50,215 nt of DNA from Pseudomonadota bacterium (GCA_021817985.1 JAKAFK010000022.1:1-50215), one strand, 5' to 3'; shown: positions 1 to 12,544, counted from the first letter of the stretch. Made by a program: numbers and translations. Notes: a model not told the origin generated them from the sequence alone.

Positions 1-151
1 ACTAAAGCGCCAAATAGAGGCAAAATTGAAGCTCATCTTCAAACACGTCTCGGTAACATCAATTGCGAGGCAACGTATCTGACCATTCGGTAACATTTAC
101 TTCTGATGCAACGCGCGGCGCAAGCGCGCGCCGGACACGCCGGCGATGCCG

Positions 152-1015
152 CTAATGGAGCGCGCTGGCCAGCAGGCGACGGTAGCGGCTGACGAGTTCG
201 TTCTGGCCGCCCAGCAGGTTGAACAGGGTGAGCATGGTCTTGCGCGCCGCTTCATTGCCAAATTGCCCATCTCTGCGGATGACTTCCAGCAGTTCGTCCA
301 TGGCTTCCGCATAGCGTTGATGCGCCGACAACGCATGGGCGAGATCCAGGCGGGCCTGCAGGTCGTCGGGGTGGGCGCTGACATGCGCCTGAAGGGATGC
401 GGGGTCGCCCACGGCTTCGGCCTGGGTCGCGAGCTGGACCCGCGCGAGGAGCGGGGCAGCCCGCGGATCGTTCTGGCCGGCCGGGGACAGCGCGGCAAGC
501 ATCTGCCGGGCCTCCGGAATCCGGTCGTGGTCGAGCAGGGCGTCCGCGGCGTCGATCCGCGCGGCATCGTTCTTGGGATCGGCCTCCAGCGCCGAGGCGA
601 GCATCGCCAGGGCCTCGTCCGGCTGCCCCTGTGCCCTTAGCCGCAGCGCCTCGCGGCGCATCGTCTCGGCAGGACTGGGAATCAGCCGCTCGAGAAACTC
701 GCGCACGGCCGATTCGGGCAATGCGCCGGAGAACTCATCGACCATCTGTCCGCCCACGAAGGCCTTGACGTTCGGTATGCCCCGTACGCCGTACCGGCTG
801 GCCAAAGCCTGCTCTTCGTCGGAATTGACCTTCGCCAGGATGAATTTGCCCTGGTATTCCGAGGCGAGCTTTTCCAGGATGGGTTTGAGCATGCGGCAAG
901 GGCCGCACCAGGGCGCCCAGAAATCCACGATGACGGGCACCGTCTGGGACCCTTCGATGACCACGCGATCGAACGCCTGCGCACCGACGTCAAAAGAGAA
1001 TTCAGGCATCGCCAT
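152..1015 (-). CDS. cnoX: Thioredoxin-fold co-chaperone with TPR region (CnoX/YbbN family)
   Basis: The 287-residue protein has an N-terminal thioredoxin domain (about residues 5-110) with an intact WCGPC active site at residues 36-40, followed by a helical tetratricopeptide-like region to the C-terminus. This is the architecture of CnoX/YbbN, a chaperedoxin that holds unfolding proteins during oxidative or chlorine stress and passes them to GroEL or DnaK. E. coli CnoX has lost one active-site cysteine; this one keeps both, so thiol-disulfide activity is plausible (inference). It starts MAMPEF, with a GGGGCGGA ribosome site just upstream; the second Met (1009) is an alternative start. It is cytoplasmic and lies downstream of purB on the same strand, 71 bp away. 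Confidence 0.88.
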   Translation of the reverse strand: MAMPEFSFDVGAQAFDRVVIEGSQTVPVIVDFWAPWCGPCRMLKPILEKLASEYQGKFILAKVNSDEEQALASRYGVRGIPNVKAFVGGQMVDEFSGALPESAVREFLERLIPSPAETMRREALRLRAQGQPDEALAMLASALEADPKNDAARIDAADALLDHDRIPEARQMLAALSPAGQNDPRAAPLLARVQLATQAEAVGDPASLQAHVSAHPDDLQARLDLAHALSAHQRYAEAMDELLEVIRRDGQFGNEAARKTMLTLFNLLGGQNELVSRYRRLLASALH

Positions 1016-1086
1016 TCCGCCCCGAACTAAATATTAGGAGGTAATTATATGGTGGCGCTCGCTCGCCCTTCAAGGGCGGCGCACCG

Positions 1087-2487
<1,401 letters not shown>

Positions 2488-2539
2488 CTATTATATCCCA
2501 CAACGGCGGGATGGCTCCGCGGCGCGCGGCGTGCGTGCC

Positions 2540-3721
2540 TCAGGCGAGCCGGAACACCTTCACGGCATTGTCGAGGGCAGCGGCGAGCCGGGTCAGGTCT
2601 TCGGCCTTGGCCGCTCCCTGCTGCGCGCTGTGCACGGTGCCGGAGATCAAAGCGGCAATGCCGCCCACGTTCTCGCCGATCCGCCCGATGTCGCCGGTCT
2701 GCGTCGTGGTGGCCTGGGCAATGTCCTGGACCATGTTCGCCAGCCGCTCGATGCCCACCATGATCTGCTCGAGGGTGGCGCCCGTGGCCCGCACGAGATC
2801 CACGCCGGCCCGCACTTCGCTCGTGCCCGCCTCCATGGTGGCGATGACCTCGCCGGTCTCCCGCTGGATGGTCTGAATCATCTCGGCGATTTCCTGGGTG
2901 GCCTGGGCGGTCTTTTCCGCCAGCTTGCGCACTTCGTCGGCCACCACCGCAAAGCCGCGGCCTTGCTCGCCCGCCCGTGCCGCCTCGATCGCCGCATTGA
3001 GCGCGAGCAGGTTGGTGTGTTCGGCAATCTCCTTGATGACCGCCACGATCGCGCCGATCTGGTTGGAGCTGTGGCCGAGATTTTCAACGGCCTGGGCGCT
3101 TTCGTTGACGACCGCGCTGATCTTGTCCATGCCCGCGATCGCGCGGTGCACGACCTGGCCCCCCTCGGCGGCGGCCCCTGCCGTCTGCTTGGCCTGGGTG
3201 GCGGCTTCGTCGGTGCTCTGGGAGATCTCAGTGACCGTTCGCGACATATGCTCGATCGCATCGCTGATCTGGGCGGCTTTCGCCGACTCCTCGTCGACGT
3301 TCGAGCGGATCGCCTCGATCGCCTCGCGCATGGCGTCGACGTTCTCCCTGACCGCACCGCTCAGGACCCCGCCTTGCCCCAGGACCTCGCGCAGGTTTTG
3401 CGTCATGGTGTTGAAGCTCGTGATGATCTCGCCGATGGTGTCGGCGCTTTGCACGGTGCAGCGCACGGTCAGGTCCTTGCCCGAGACGGCCTGCGCGACT
3501 TCGGAAATGCGCCGCAGCTTCTTGAGCAGGAGCAAGTTGAGCAGCCAGTAGTTGGTCAGCCCGATGACGAGGCCCGCGACCAGGCAGCCCACCACGAACC
3601 AGGCCAGCATGTCGGGCTTCCAGACGACAAAGAAGTTGGCATAGAACGGAAAGGCGGCCGCGACCAGGAACGCGAAGCCCAAAAAGGAAAGGAGCAGCCT
3701 GCGCAGGATGCTGGGTGCCAT
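2540..3721 (-). CDS. Methyl-accepting chemotaxis protein without a periplasmic sensor domain
   Basis: This is a 393-residue chemoreceptor. Two hydrophobic segments (about residues 8-30 and 38-62) are separated by only about 8-10 residues. They are followed by a HAMP domain (about 64-115) and a long cytoplasmic coiled-coil signalling domain. The hairpin tip that binds CheA/CheW is strongly conserved ([20 protein letters not shown] and the following [16 protein letters not shown]). The start MAPSIL is chosen because GGAGAA lies 9 bases upstream and the membrane segment follows directly; the open frame continues far upstream on the antisense strand of acnB, which is a GC-rich shadow. With essentially no periplasmic ligand domain, it probably senses a membrane or cytoplasmic/redox cue (inference). 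No CheA, CheW or flagellar genes are in the window. Confidence 0.9.
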   Translation of the reverse strand: MAPSILRRLLLSFLGFAFLVAAAFPFYANFFVVWKPDMLAWFVVGCLVAGLVIGLTNYWLLNLLLLKKLRRISEVAQAVSGKDLTVRCTVQSADTIGEIITSFNTMTQNLREVLGQGGVLSGAVRENVDAMREAIEAIRSNVDEESAKAAQISDAIEHMSRTVTEISQSTDEAATQAKQTAGAAAEGGQVVHRAIAGMDKISAVVNESAQAVENLGHSSNQIGAIVAVIKEIAEHTNLLALNAAIEAARAGEQGRGFAVVADEVRKLAEKTAQATQEIAEMIQTIQRETGEVIATMEAGTSEVRAGVDLVRATGATLEQIMVGIERLANMVQDIAQATTTQTGDIGRIGENVGGIAALISGTVHSAQQGAAKAEDLTRLAAALDNAVKVFRLA

Positions 3722-3887
3722 GAGTTGCGGTTCTCCAATGCGAATGATCCGTTCTTTTAGATGTCCGTAATACTTACGGCAGCAAACGCCGGAAGCTTTA
3801 ATGTGCCGGGGCGCGGGCGGACCGGCGCCTTTCGATGGCCCGAATCCCTGCGCCGCAGACGCGGCCCGCGGTTCCCGGGATGGCCGG

Positions 3888-3896
3888 TGGTATAAT
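3888..3896 (+). promoter_or_regulatory. Extended -10 promoter for acnB
   Basis: TGG followed by TATAAT fits the extended -10 consensus (TGnTATAAT) and lies 27 bp before the acnB start. No good -35 hexamer is present at 17 bp, as is common for extended -10 promoters. The predicted leader would be only about 20 nt. Confidence 0.6.
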
Positions 3897-3922
3897 TTTT
3901 CAATTTCTAGATGAGATCCCAC

Positions 3923-6463
3923 ATGCTTGCTGCCTACCACGCCCACGTTGCGGACCGTGCCGCCCATGGCTTGCCGCCGCTGCCCCTCGATGCCGAGCAG
4001 ACGGCGCAACTCGTTGCGCTTCTTCAGGAGGCGTCGGCCGCGACACCCGAGTTCTTGCTGGATTTGCTGGAAAATCGCGTGCCTCCCGGGGTGGATCAGG
4101 CGGCGCAGGTCAAGGCGTCGTTTCTGTCCGATTTGGCATGCGGGCGGGCGCGTTCTCCCTGGCTCTCCCCCGAAAGGGCGGTTGCGCTGCTGGGGACCAT
4201 GCTGGGCGGGTACAACGTGAGCGCGCTGGTCGGCCTGCTCGATACCGATCTCGCCGCGCATGCGGCCAGTGCCTTGTGCAAGACGACTCTCGTCTTTGAC
4301 GCCTTCCACGCGGTGGCGGAGAAGATGCATGCGGGGAATGCACAGGCGAGGCGCGTGATCGAGTCGTGGGCCGAGGCGCAATGGTTCACGTCGCGTCCCG
4401 CGCTGCCTGCGGCGTTGAAAGCCGTGGTTTTCAAGGTGCCGGGCGAAACCAATACCGACGACCTGTCCCCGGCCCAGGAGGCCTGGTCGCGGCCGGACAT
4501 TCCGCTTCACGGGCTCGCCATGCTCGCGAACAAGATGCCGGACGCGCTGGCGCGCATCGCGGCGCTCAAGGAGCAGGGCCTGCCGCTCGCGTACGTGGGC
4601 GATGTGGTCGGGACGGGCTCGTCGCGCAAATCGGCGATCAATTCCGTGCAATGGTATCTGGGGCAGGACATCCCCTTTGTGCCGAACAAGCGCACCGGAG
4701 GCATCGTGCTCGGCACCAAGATCGCGCCGATCTTCTTCAACACCGCCGAGGACTCGGGCGCGCTGCCCATTCAATGCGACGTCTCCGAGCTCAATACCGG
4801 CGACGTGATTTCGATTCATCCTTACGAAGGGGAGATCCGCACGGATGCCGGCCGCGTCGTCAGCCGATTCCAACTGGAACCGGTGACGCTTGCCGACGAG
4901 GTGCGCGCGGGCGGCAGGATCCCCTTGATCATCGGCAGGGGCTTGACGCAGAGGGCCCGCCAGCTGCTGGGGCTCGGGCCAACGGATGTGTTCGCGGCCC
5001 CCGCCGCGCCGCAGCGGAAAGTCTCGGGCTATACGCTGGCGCAGAAGATCGTCGGGCGGGCCTGCGGGGTGCCGGGCGTCCTCCCGGGAACCTACTGCGA
5101 GCCGAGGATGACCACCGTGGGCTCGCAAGACACGACCGGCGCGATGACGCGCGACGAACTCAAGGAACTGGCGTGCTTGGGATTTTCCGCCGACCTGGTG
5201 ATGCAAAGCTTCTGTCATACCGCGGCCTACCCGAAAGCCGTGGACATCAAGCTGCAGCACGAACTGCCGACATTCATGACGGCGCGCGGCGGGGTGGTCC
5301 TGCGGCCGGGCGACGGCATCATCCATTCCTGGCTTAACCGGATGCTGCTGCCCGATACGGTGGGCACCGGCGGAGATTCGCATACCCGGTTCCCGATCGG
5401 CATTTCCTTTCCGGCGGGTTCGGGCCTAGTGGCGTTCGCGGCCGCCATGGGGGTGATGCCGCTCGACATGCCGGAGTCTGTGCTGGTGCGGTTCAAGGGC
5501 GAGCTCCAACCCGGCATCACCTTGCGCGACCTGGTCAACGCCATTCCCTATTGCGCCATCCAGGCCGGCCTCCTGAGCACCGGCAAGCAGGGCAAGAAGA
5601 ACGTCTTCTCGGGACGCATCATGGAGATCGAGGGGTTGCCCCAGCTCAAGGTGGAACAGGCCTTCGAGTTTGCCGATGCGTCCGCCGAACGCTCGGCCAA
5701 CGGCTGCACCGTTCGCCTGGGACTCGCCCCGGTCGTCGAGTATCTCAAGTCCAACGTCGCGCTCCTCGAGCGCATGATCGATCAGGGCTATGGCGATGCG
5801 CGCACCCTGCGCCGCCGGGTCGAGGCCATGCGCAGCTGGCTGGATGCCCCGCATCTGGAAGAACCGGATGCCGGCGCGGAGTACGCGCACGTGCTCGAGA
5901 TCGATCTGAACACGATTCGCGAACCCTTGGTGGCGTGCCCGAACGACCCGGACGACGTGCGCCCATTGTCGGCGGTTGCCGGCGATCCCGTCCAGGAGGT
6001 GTTCATCGGCAGCTGCATGACCAACATCGGCCACTACCGGGCGGCCGAGCAGATCCTGAAGGACGCGGGGCATCTGCCCACGCGCCTATGGATCGCCCCG
6101 CCCACCCGCATGGACAAGGCGCAGCTGACCGAGGAAGGCGCCTATTCGACGTTTGGGCGCGTGGGCGCCCGCACCGAGGTTCCCGGGTGTTCCCTGTGCA
6201 TGGGCAATCAGGCGCGCGTGGCCGATGGCGCGACCGTTTTCTCGACGAGCACGCGCAACTTCGACAACCGCATGGGCAAACAGGCCCGCGTCTACCTCGG
6301 GTCGGCCGAACTGGCGGCGGTGTGTGCGGAGCTCGGGCGCATGCCGACCGTGGAGGAGTATTCGAGCCGCATGGGTGACAGGATCGAGCCGCAGAAAGAT
6401 CGCATCTACCGCTATCTCGGTTTCGACCGGATGCCGGAGTATGCGCGCCCCGCGGGCGCGTGA
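3923..6463 (+). CDS. acnB: Bifunctional aconitate hydratase 2 / 2-methylisocitrate dehydratase
   Basis: The 846-residue protein aligns with AcnB from its first residues ([20 protein letters not shown], like MLEEYRKHVAERAAEGIAP in E. coli). The in-frame ATG 12 bases upstream (3911) is therefore less likely to be the start. AcnB isomerises citrate and isocitrate in the TCA cycle and dehydrates 2-methyl-cis-aconitate in the methylcitrate route. The [4Fe-4S] ligands are visible: a Cys in [11 protein letters not shown] (about residue 698) and the pair in GCSLCMGN (about 756 and 759). The domain order is the B type, with HEAT-like and swivel domains first. An extended -10 promoter lies just upstream, and the gene is divergent from the chemoreceptor. 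Confidence 0.97.
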   Translation: MLAAYHAHVADRAAHGLPPLPLDAEQTAQLVALLQEASAATPEFLLDLLENRVPPGVDQAAQVKASFLSDLACGRARSPWLSPERAVALLGTMLGGYNVSALVGLLDTDLAAHAASALCKTTLVFDAFHAVAEKMHAGNAQARRVIESWAEAQWFTSRPALPAALKAVVFKVPGETNTDDLSPAQEAWSRPDIPLHGLAMLANKMPDALARIAALKEQGLPLAYVGDVVGTGSSRKSAINSVQWYLGQDIPFVPNKRTGGIVLGTKIAPIFFNTAEDSGALPIQCDVSELNTGDVISIHPYEGEIRTDAGRVVSRFQLEPVTLADEVRAGGRIPLIIGRGLTQRARQLLGLGPTDVFAAPAAPQRKVSGYTLAQKIVGRACGVPGVLPGTYCEPRMTTVGSQDTTGAMTRDELKELACLGFSADLVMQSFCHTAAYPKAVDIKLQHELPTFMTARGGVVLRPGDGIIHSWLNRMLLPDTVGTGGDSHTRFPIGISFPAGSGLVAFAAAMGVMPLDMPESVLVRFKGELQPGITLRDLVNAIPYCAIQAGLLSTGKQGKKNVFSGRIMEIEGLPQLKVEQAFEFADASAERSANGCTVRLGLAPVVEYLKSNVALLERMIDQGYGDARTLRRRVEAMRSWLDAPHLEEPDAGAEYAHVLEIDLNTIREPLVACPNDPDDVRPLSAVAGDPVQEVFIGSCMTNIGHYRAAEQILKDAGHLPTRLWIAPPTRMDKAQLTEEGAYSTFGRVGARTEVPGCSLCMGNQARVADGATVFSTSTRNFDNRMGKQARVYLGSAELAAVCAELGRMPTVEEYSSRMGDRIEPQKDRIYRYLGFDRMPEYARPAGA

Positions 6464-6837
6464 GCGCTCCCCGACGCGCAGGGGCAGGATCGACGCGCAA
6501 TCGGGGCTTTTGCCCGTTTGCAATGCGCCGATCTCGATGCTAGGCTAACCATGTTAGCCGGTGGGGGCGAACCGCAAGGGTCTGCGTGCATTCGTGGCGC
6601 CGAAGGTTGCGGTTTGGAACGGTTCGCGGGTCCAGTGTGGCGAGAGCGTCTGGTCACGCGTCGTAGCCCCGGGCACCGCGCGAGACGCCTTCGGGGCATG
6701 GCCCACGGCGACGGAGACTTTGCCGTGTTGCTGCACCGAAACAGGACTCAACCACTGCCGGACCGCCGGCGGCGGGCTGATTCCTTGCCCGTTCGTCAAA
6801 AGCCCATTCGCTTTCGCGGATCGGGGGGTGTCACGCG
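6464..6837. other. Intergenic region with a perfect dyad
   Basis: This 374-bp gap between acnB and the GST-like gene has no convincing coding sequence; the open frames in it lack ribosome sites and family character. The only clear structure is the inverted repeat GGCTAAC-CAT-GTTAGCC at 6543-6559, about 280 bp before the next start. Confidence 0.5.
6543..6559. repeat. Perfect 7-bp inverted repeat (operator-like dyad)
   Basis: GGCTAAC and GTTAGCC are separated by CAT, making a 17-bp dyad. It is too short to be a good terminator and has no U tract. An operator for a dimeric regulator is possible, but nothing identifies the protein. Confidence 0.35.
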
Positions 6838-7443
6838 ATGAAACTACTCTGCTGTCTTTCTAATCCTTATGCGCGCAAAGTGCGCATCGTGATGGCCGAA
6901 AAGCGGATCGACTACGAGCGCGTGGCGACCAGCGCGCAGGATCCTGCAATTTCCCGGCTCAATCCCTTGGGGCAGGTGCCCATCCTCATCATGGATGACG
7001 GCAGCGCGCTCTTCGACTCGCGCGTGATCGTCGAGTACCTGAGCACGGTGACTCCGGTGGGGCGGATCGTGCCGGAGGACTCGCGCCAGCGCATCTACGT
7101 GAAGCGCTGGGAAGCCTTGGCCGATGGGCTGAACGCGGTCGCGGTTTCGCTCAGCCAGGAACGCTTGCGTCCAGCCGATCAGCAGAGCGTCGATTGGATG
7201 GTGGCGCAAGAGCGCATCCTCTTCCGGGTGCTGGAGGCCATGAGCGAGGAGTTGGGGGAGAAGACCTGGTGTGCGGGAGACAATTTCAGCCTGGCCGATA
7301 TTGCGGCGGGCTGCGCCCTCCATTACTTGAGCTTCCGCTTTCCCGAAATCGACTGGTACCGCGCACACCCGAACCTTGCGCACCTGGCCGACAAGCTGTC
7401 GGAACGGCCTTCTTTCAAGGGAGAAGGCTACGCCGAGGACTAG
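6838..7443 (+). CDS. Glutathione S-transferase family protein (YibF-like; SspA-type alternative)
   Basis: The 201-residue protein has an N-terminal thioredoxin-like GST domain (about 1-78) starting MKLLCCLSNPYARKVRIVMAEK, with the NPLGQVPIL cis-proline motif. A helical C-terminal domain carries the GDNFSLADIAAGC motif typical of GSTs. The N-terminus and length resemble E. coli YibF more than SspA, the RNA-polymerase-associated stringent starvation protein, which has the same fold. Substrate is unknown. The gene ends 11 bp from the end of the convergent mnmA gene. I am confident of the superfamily, not of the role. Confidence 0.85.
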   Translation: MKLLCCLSNPYARKVRIVMAEKRIDYERVATSAQDPAISRLNPLGQVPILIMDDGSALFDSRVIVEYLSTVTPVGRIVPEDSRQRIYVKRWEALADGLNAVAVSLSQERLRPADQQSVDWMVAQERILFRVLEAMSEELGEKTWCAGDNFSLADIAAGCALHYLSFRFPEIDWYRAHPNLAHLADKLSERPSFKGEGYAED

Positions 7444-7454
7444 GCGGCGCCGCT

Positions 7455-8998
<1,544 letters not shown>

Positions 8999-9034
8999 GA
9001 TGGGTGGCGTTAGGACTCGCAGACAAGAGGGTGA

Positions 9035-9670
9035 TCAGGACAAGCGGGGAAACAGCTCGTTCAACCCGCGCGCGATGAACTCGACCGCCATGGCCGCGAG
9101 GATGAGGCCCATCAAACGTGTGACAATGTTGATGCCAATGGTTCCCAGGTGGCGGGCGATGGGCCCGGACAGCAGAAAGACGCCCCAGACGACGAGGGAG
9201 ACCGCGCCGATCGGCGCGAGGAGCATCAGGTGGTAGCCGAAGCCCGCTTTGGCGTGGTGCGTGGCGATAATGATGCTGCTGATGGCGCCTGGCCCGGCCA
9301 GCAGGGGAACGCCGAGCGGGACCACGCCGATGGCCTCCTTGTCGGCCGTGGCCTTCGCCTCCTCGGGGGTCTGCCGCATGGGGCTTTCGCGCGCCTGCAG
9401 CATCGACAGGGCGAGCATGAGGATGATGATGCCGCCGCCGACCAGGAAGGAGGAGAGGCTGATGCCGAAAAAGGCGAGAATCCCGTCGCCGAGGAACAGT
9501 GTCGTCGTCAGGACCAGGAATACCGTCGCCGTCACGGTATGGGCGGTGCGCGCGCGGTCCGCGCCGGACCAGTTCTGCGTCGCGCTGATGAAGATCGGGA
9601 TCGCGCCCATCGGATTCACGATGGCCAGCAAGGCAACCGTGATCTTAAACAGACTCGTCAAATCGTGCAT
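9035..9670 (-). CDS. MarC/UPF0056-family membrane protein (YchE-like)
   Basis: This is an integral membrane protein of about 211 residues with six predicted hydrophobic segments. It shows the MarC-family hallmarks: NPMGAIPIFI in helix 1, FGISLSSFLVGGGIIIL, and a second-half repeat with GVVPLGVPLLAGPGAISS. It resembles E. coli YchE more than MarC itself. Transport activity has never been firmly established for the family, and the old link to multiple antibiotic resistance is not supported, so no function is claimed. The ATG at 9679 (adding MVS) is an alternative start. Confidence 0.85.
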   Translation of the reverse strand: MHDLTSLFKITVALLAIVNPMGAIPIFISATQNWSGADRARTAHTVTATVFLVLTTTLFLGDGILAFFGISLSSFLVGGGIIILMLALSMLQARESPMRQTPEEAKATADKEAIGVVPLGVPLLAGPGAISSIIIATHHAKAGFGYHLMLLAPIGAVSLVVWGVFLLSGPIARHLGTIGINIVTRLMGLILAAMAVEFIARGLNELFPRLS

Positions 9671-9792
9671 GCTCACCATGCTGGACCATCGGCATTCAAG
9701 ACACGCGTATTATGGACTTGTTGCGTCGGCCCTGGCTATCCCACGGGCGCGGGTTTGACGGGGCACATCGGGCCTGCGGGGCTGCAGACCAT

Positions 9793-9820
9793 GAAAAAAG
9801 GCGGGTCGGAGCCCGCCTTT
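9793..9820 (-). terminator. Intrinsic terminator
   Basis: Read on the minus strand, AAAGGCGGG and CCCGCCTTT form a 9-bp stem with a 6-nt loop, followed by a T run. It lies 25 bp beyond the stop of the small repeat protein and fits a rho-independent terminator for it. Confidence 0.85.
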
Positions 9821-9844
9821 CCTCATTGCCGAATCGAGACGCGA

Positions 9845-10096
9845 TTACTTCTTGGCCGGCGCCTTCTTGGCATGCTTCTTGACAGCGTGCTTCTTGGCCA
9901 TGTGCTTCTTGACCACATGCTTCTTGACAGCGTGCTTCTTGGCGACATGCTTCTTGACCACATGCTTCTTGACAGCGTGCTTCTTCACCATGTGCTTGGC
10001 GGGCGCCTTGGCGGGAGCCGTTTGCGCCGCGGCCGGGGTGATGAAGGTCACGGCAGCAAAGGCTGCGGCGATCAAGGCGGACAGTAGTTTGTTCAT
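9845..10096 (-). CDS. Small exported Lys/His-rich pentapeptide-repeat protein
   Basis: The 83-residue protein has an N-terminal signal peptide (MNKLLSALIAAAFAAVTFIT, Ala-rich cleavage region AAAQ near residue 25). The mature part is built almost entirely of Lys, Ala, Val and His. Nine histidines fall at exactly every fifth residue (35, 40, 45 ... 75), in the pattern K-K-H-x-x with x mostly Ala or Val. The DNA shows matching 15-bp tandem repeats (about 9865-9990). The mature protein must be strongly basic. Ribosome site GAGGAAA sits about 9 bases before this ATG; the longer upstream frame overlaps rluE and is a shadow. It has its own intrinsic terminator, so it is probably expressed as a single gene. 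I do not recognise a named family; metal binding, polyanion binding or an envelope role are possibilities only. Confidence 0.8.
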   Translation of the reverse strand: MNKLLSALIAAAFAAVTFITPAAAQTAPAKAPAKHMVKKHAVKKHVVKKHVAKKHAVKKHVVKKHMAKKHAVKKHAKKAPAKK

Positions 10097-10138
10097 TTTC
10101 AGCAGTTTCCTCTTCGTTGAACTTGGGTGATGCAACCA

Positions 10139-10158
10139 GGACACAAGCGAGTGTGTCC
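10139..10158 (-). promoter_or_regulatory. Inverted repeat in the leader of the Lys/His repeat gene
   Basis: GGACACA and TGTGTCC flank a 6-nt loop about 45 bp upstream of the ATG, in a 134-bp gap. A related GACACAC/GTGTC segment lies at about 10192-10200. An operator or a leader hairpin are both possible. Confidence 0.4.
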
Positions 10159-10230
10159 CAACCAATAACGCTTGGTGTGTTGCGAGGTTGACACACTGTG
10201 ACAAAAAAATTCCCATGGGGCCGGCTCCGC

Positions 10231-10815
10231 TCATCGCGGGCGCTTCTTGCGCGCCGCCGACACGATGGCGGGCGGTGGCGGGCCTTCTCGCCAGTCCCCT
10301 GGGCCGAGGCCGTCTAGCGTCCAGGGGCCGACGGCGTGGCGGATGAGGCGCAGGGTGGGGAGCCCGACCTTGGCGGTCATGCGCCTGACCTGCCGGTTCT
10401 TCCCCTCGGCGATGACCACTTCCAGCCATGTCGTGGGGATCGCCTTTCGGTTGCGTATGGGCGGCGTGCGGGCCCATAGCCGCGCAGGCTCCTCGATCGG
10501 GCGCACGCGTGCCGGTGCGCAGACGAAGTCGCCGAGATCGACGCCGAGCCGCAGCCGATCGAGCGCCCCGGGCGTCGGAATGCCTTCCACCTGGACCCAA
10601 TACGTCTTGGCGAACTTGTGGACCGGATGCGTGATGCGGTGCTGCAAGCGGCCGTCATCGGTTAGAATGACGAGTCCTTCGCTGTCGGCATCGAGACGTC
10701 CCGCGGGATACACGCCGGGAATCGGCACGAAGTCCGCGAGCGTGGCGTGCCGGCCGTCGGGGCTGAATTGGCAGAGCACGGCGCAAGGCTTGTTGAACAG
10801 AACAATTCGGGTCAT
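10231..10815 (-). CDS. rluE: 23S rRNA pseudouridine synthase (RluE type)
   Basis: The 194-residue RsuA/RluE-family enzyme converts a uridine of 23S rRNA to pseudouridine (position 2457 for E. coli RluE). The catalytic Asp is in [20 protein letters not shown], and the family motif GKNRQVRRM is present in the second half. It lacks the N-terminal S4 domain seen in RsuA and RluB, which fits RluE. It is divergent from icd, as in E. coli, which supports the specific assignment. A basic tail (AARKKRPR) ends the protein. Confidence 0.88.
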   Translation of the reverse strand: MTRIVLFNKPCAVLCQFSPDGRHATLADFVPIPGVYPAGRLDADSEGLVILTDDGRLQHRITHPVHKFAKTYWVQVEGIPTPGALDRLRLGVDLGDFVCAPARVRPIEEPARLWARTPPIRNRKAIPTTWLEVVIAEGKNRQVRRMTAKVGLPTLRLIRHAVGPWTLDGLGPGDWREGPPPPAIVSAARKKRPR

Positions 10816-10986
10816 GGGGCGCGATGCGGCGATCGCCGGGACGCCCCAGGTGGCGCCTGCAGGGCGTGCGGCGGCGCCCAGGCGGCGCGTGAGCGGGTGT
10901 CGTCAGGCGCCCTTGAAAGATCGGGGTGCCGGCGCGCGGCCGGGGGGCAGGGCGCGTCCAATTTTATTTTGAGAGGTGGTTCATTC

Positions 10987-12225
10987 ATGTATCAGCATAT
11001 TGTGGTGCCGGCAGACGGCGACAAGATCCGCGTCGGGGCCGATTTCGCGCTGGAAGTGCCGGAAAGGCCCATTATCCCCTATATCGAGGGTGACGGCACG
11101 GGGGTGGACATCACGCCCGTGATGAGGCAGGTCGTGGATGCGGCGGTCACCCGGGCCTATGACGGACGGCGGGCGATCCGCTGGATGGAGGTCTATGCCG
11201 GCGAGAAGGCGCTGAAAGTCTACGGACCCGACGCCTGGCTGCCCCAGGAGACGCTGGACGTGGTGCGCGAGTATGTCGTTTCCATCAAGGGGCCGTTGAC
11301 GACCCCGGTCGGCGGCGGTATCCGTTCGCTGAACGTGGCCCTGCGGCAGGACCTCGATCTCTACGTCTGCCTGCGCCCGGTCCGTTATTTCCGCGGCGTG
11401 CCGAGTCCGGTGAAGCATCCGGAGCAGGTGGACATGGTGATTTTCCGGGAAAACTCGGAAGACATTTATGCCGGCATCGAGTGGGACGCGGGCACGCCGG
11501 AAGTGCGCAAGGTCTTGGCGTTTCTCCAAGACGAGATGAAGGTGCGGAAGATCCGCTTTCCCGACACCTCGAGTATCGGCATCAAGCCGGTCTCGCGCGA
11601 AGGGACCGAGCGATTGGTCCGCAAGGCGATCCAGTATGCCATTGATCACCAGCGCGCCTCCGTGACCTTGGTGCACAAGGGCAACATCATGAAATACACC
11701 GAGGGCGGGTTCAAGAACTGGGGCTATGCCTTGGCCAAGCGCGAGTTCGGCGCCACCGAGGTCGATGGCGGACCCTGGTGCCGGCTGCCGAACGGCATCG
11801 TCATCAAGGATGTCATCGCCGACGCGTTCTTGCAGCAGATATTGCTGCGCCCTGCGGAATACGACGTGATCGCGACGCTGAATCTGAACGGCGATTATAT
11901 TTCCGACGCGCTGGCGGCGGAGGTCGGCGGGATCGGGATCGCCCCCGGGGCCAACCTGAGCGATTCGGTCGCCATGTTCGAGGCCACGCACGGCACCGCG
12001 CCCCGCTATGCCGGACAGGATTACGTCAATCCAGGCTCGCTCATCTTGTCCGCCGAGATGATGCTTCGGCACCTCGGCTGGAATGAAGCGGCGGAGGCCA
12101 TCATCCGCGGGATGGAAGGTGCGATCGACGCCAAGACGGTGACCTATGATTTCGCGCGGCTGATGGAGGGGGCGACGCAGGTCTCGTGTTCCGGCTTCGG
12201 GCGTGCCATCATCGAACACATATAA
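10987..12225 (+). CDS. icd: Isocitrate dehydrogenase (NADP-dependent type)
   Basis: The 412-residue enzyme of the E. coli Icd family (416 residues) oxidatively decarboxylates isocitrate to 2-oxoglutarate. The substrate loop [13 protein letters not shown] is intact, including the Ser that AceK phosphorylates in E. coli. The coenzyme motif reads [17 protein letters not shown]: Tyr341 matches the NADP-type Tyr, while the usual Lys is Arg340. NADP use is likely because NAD enzymes carry Asp-Ile here. The start is MYQHIV, with GAGAGGTGG about 8 bases upstream; the upstream in-frame codons overlap rluE and lack family similarity. Icd next to rluE and near nudJ-mnmA is conserved gammaproteobacterial order. 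Confidence 0.96.
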   Translation: MYQHIVVPADGDKIRVGADFALEVPERPIIPYIEGDGTGVDITPVMRQVVDAAVTRAYDGRRAIRWMEVYAGEKALKVYGPDAWLPQETLDVVREYVVSIKGPLTTPVGGGIRSLNVALRQDLDLYVCLRPVRYFRGVPSPVKHPEQVDMVIFRENSEDIYAGIEWDAGTPEVRKVLAFLQDEMKVRKIRFPDTSSIGIKPVSREGTERLVRKAIQYAIDHQRASVTLVHKGNIMKYTEGGFKNWGYALAKREFGATEVDGGPWCRLPNGIVIKDVIADAFLQQILLRPAEYDVIATLNLNGDYISDALAAEVGGIGIAPGANLSDSVAMFEATHGTAPRYAGQDYVNPGSLILSAEMMLRHLGWNEAAEAIIRGMEGAIDAKTVTYDFARLMEGATQVSCSGFGRAIIEHI

Positions 12226-12242
12226 ACCTCCCCATGACCTAA

Positions 12243-12294
12243 GCCGCGAAAGCGGCCCTAGGGGCGTTCCTGACCGCAACCTCATGCGGTCAGG
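12243..12294 (+). other. Two hairpins behind icd
   Basis: A GNRA-capped hairpin (GCCGC-GAAA-GCGGC, 12243-12256) is followed by a perfect 10-bp stem (CCTGACCGCA / TGCGGTCAGG, 12269-12294, 6-nt loop). There is no U tract. They may stabilise the icd mRNA 3' end or act as a factor-dependent terminator. Confidence 0.5.
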
Positions 12295-12337
12295 CTATGA
12301 ATGGCGCGCCAGGCGCACAGTCCCGCAGGGAACAGCG

Positions 12338-12544
12338 CTACCCTTCGGGGCCAAGGAACTCGGTGCGGATATGGTCGGGGGAGGGCGGTGGCCGCACCCC
12401 CTTCGCGCGCAGCAGCTCGATGAGCTCCTCCGCGATGCTCCCGAGCTCCGCCCGCTGCGCCTCCAAGCCTTGGAGCAGCAAGGCGGCTTCCTCGGGCACG
12501 ACGCCGATCTGAACCTTGCTTTTGTCCGCGGAGAGGGTTTTCAC
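12338..12544 (-). CDS. Small hypothetical protein, second gene of a two-gene unit
   Basis: A 68-residue frame starts with GTG, which overlaps the TGA stop of the upstream 66-residue gene as GTGA, a sign of translational coupling. The centre (about residues 20-50) is rich in Leu, Glu and Ala and probably helical (LLLQGLEAQRAELGSIAEEL). The N-terminal part (SADKSKVQIGVVPEE) gives no known motif. No family recognised. The ends are supported only by the tight arrangement and reasonable amino-acid composition. Confidence 0.5.
   Translation of the reverse strand: MKTLSADKSKVQIGVVPEEAALLLQGLEAQRAELGSIAEELIELLRAKGVRPPPSPDHIRTEFLGPEG

Noticed and set aside
1-151. Direct repeat CGGTAACAT at the window start
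   Set aside because: Two short copies about 38 bp apart with no further copies or flanking structure; not enough to call a repeat or attachment site.
3722-5383. Long minus-strand open frame continuing the chemoreceptor frame upstream across acnB
   Set aside because: It is antisense to the well-supported acnB gene and rich in Arg, Gly and Pro without family motifs. It is a GC-rich shadow; the receptor starts at 3721.
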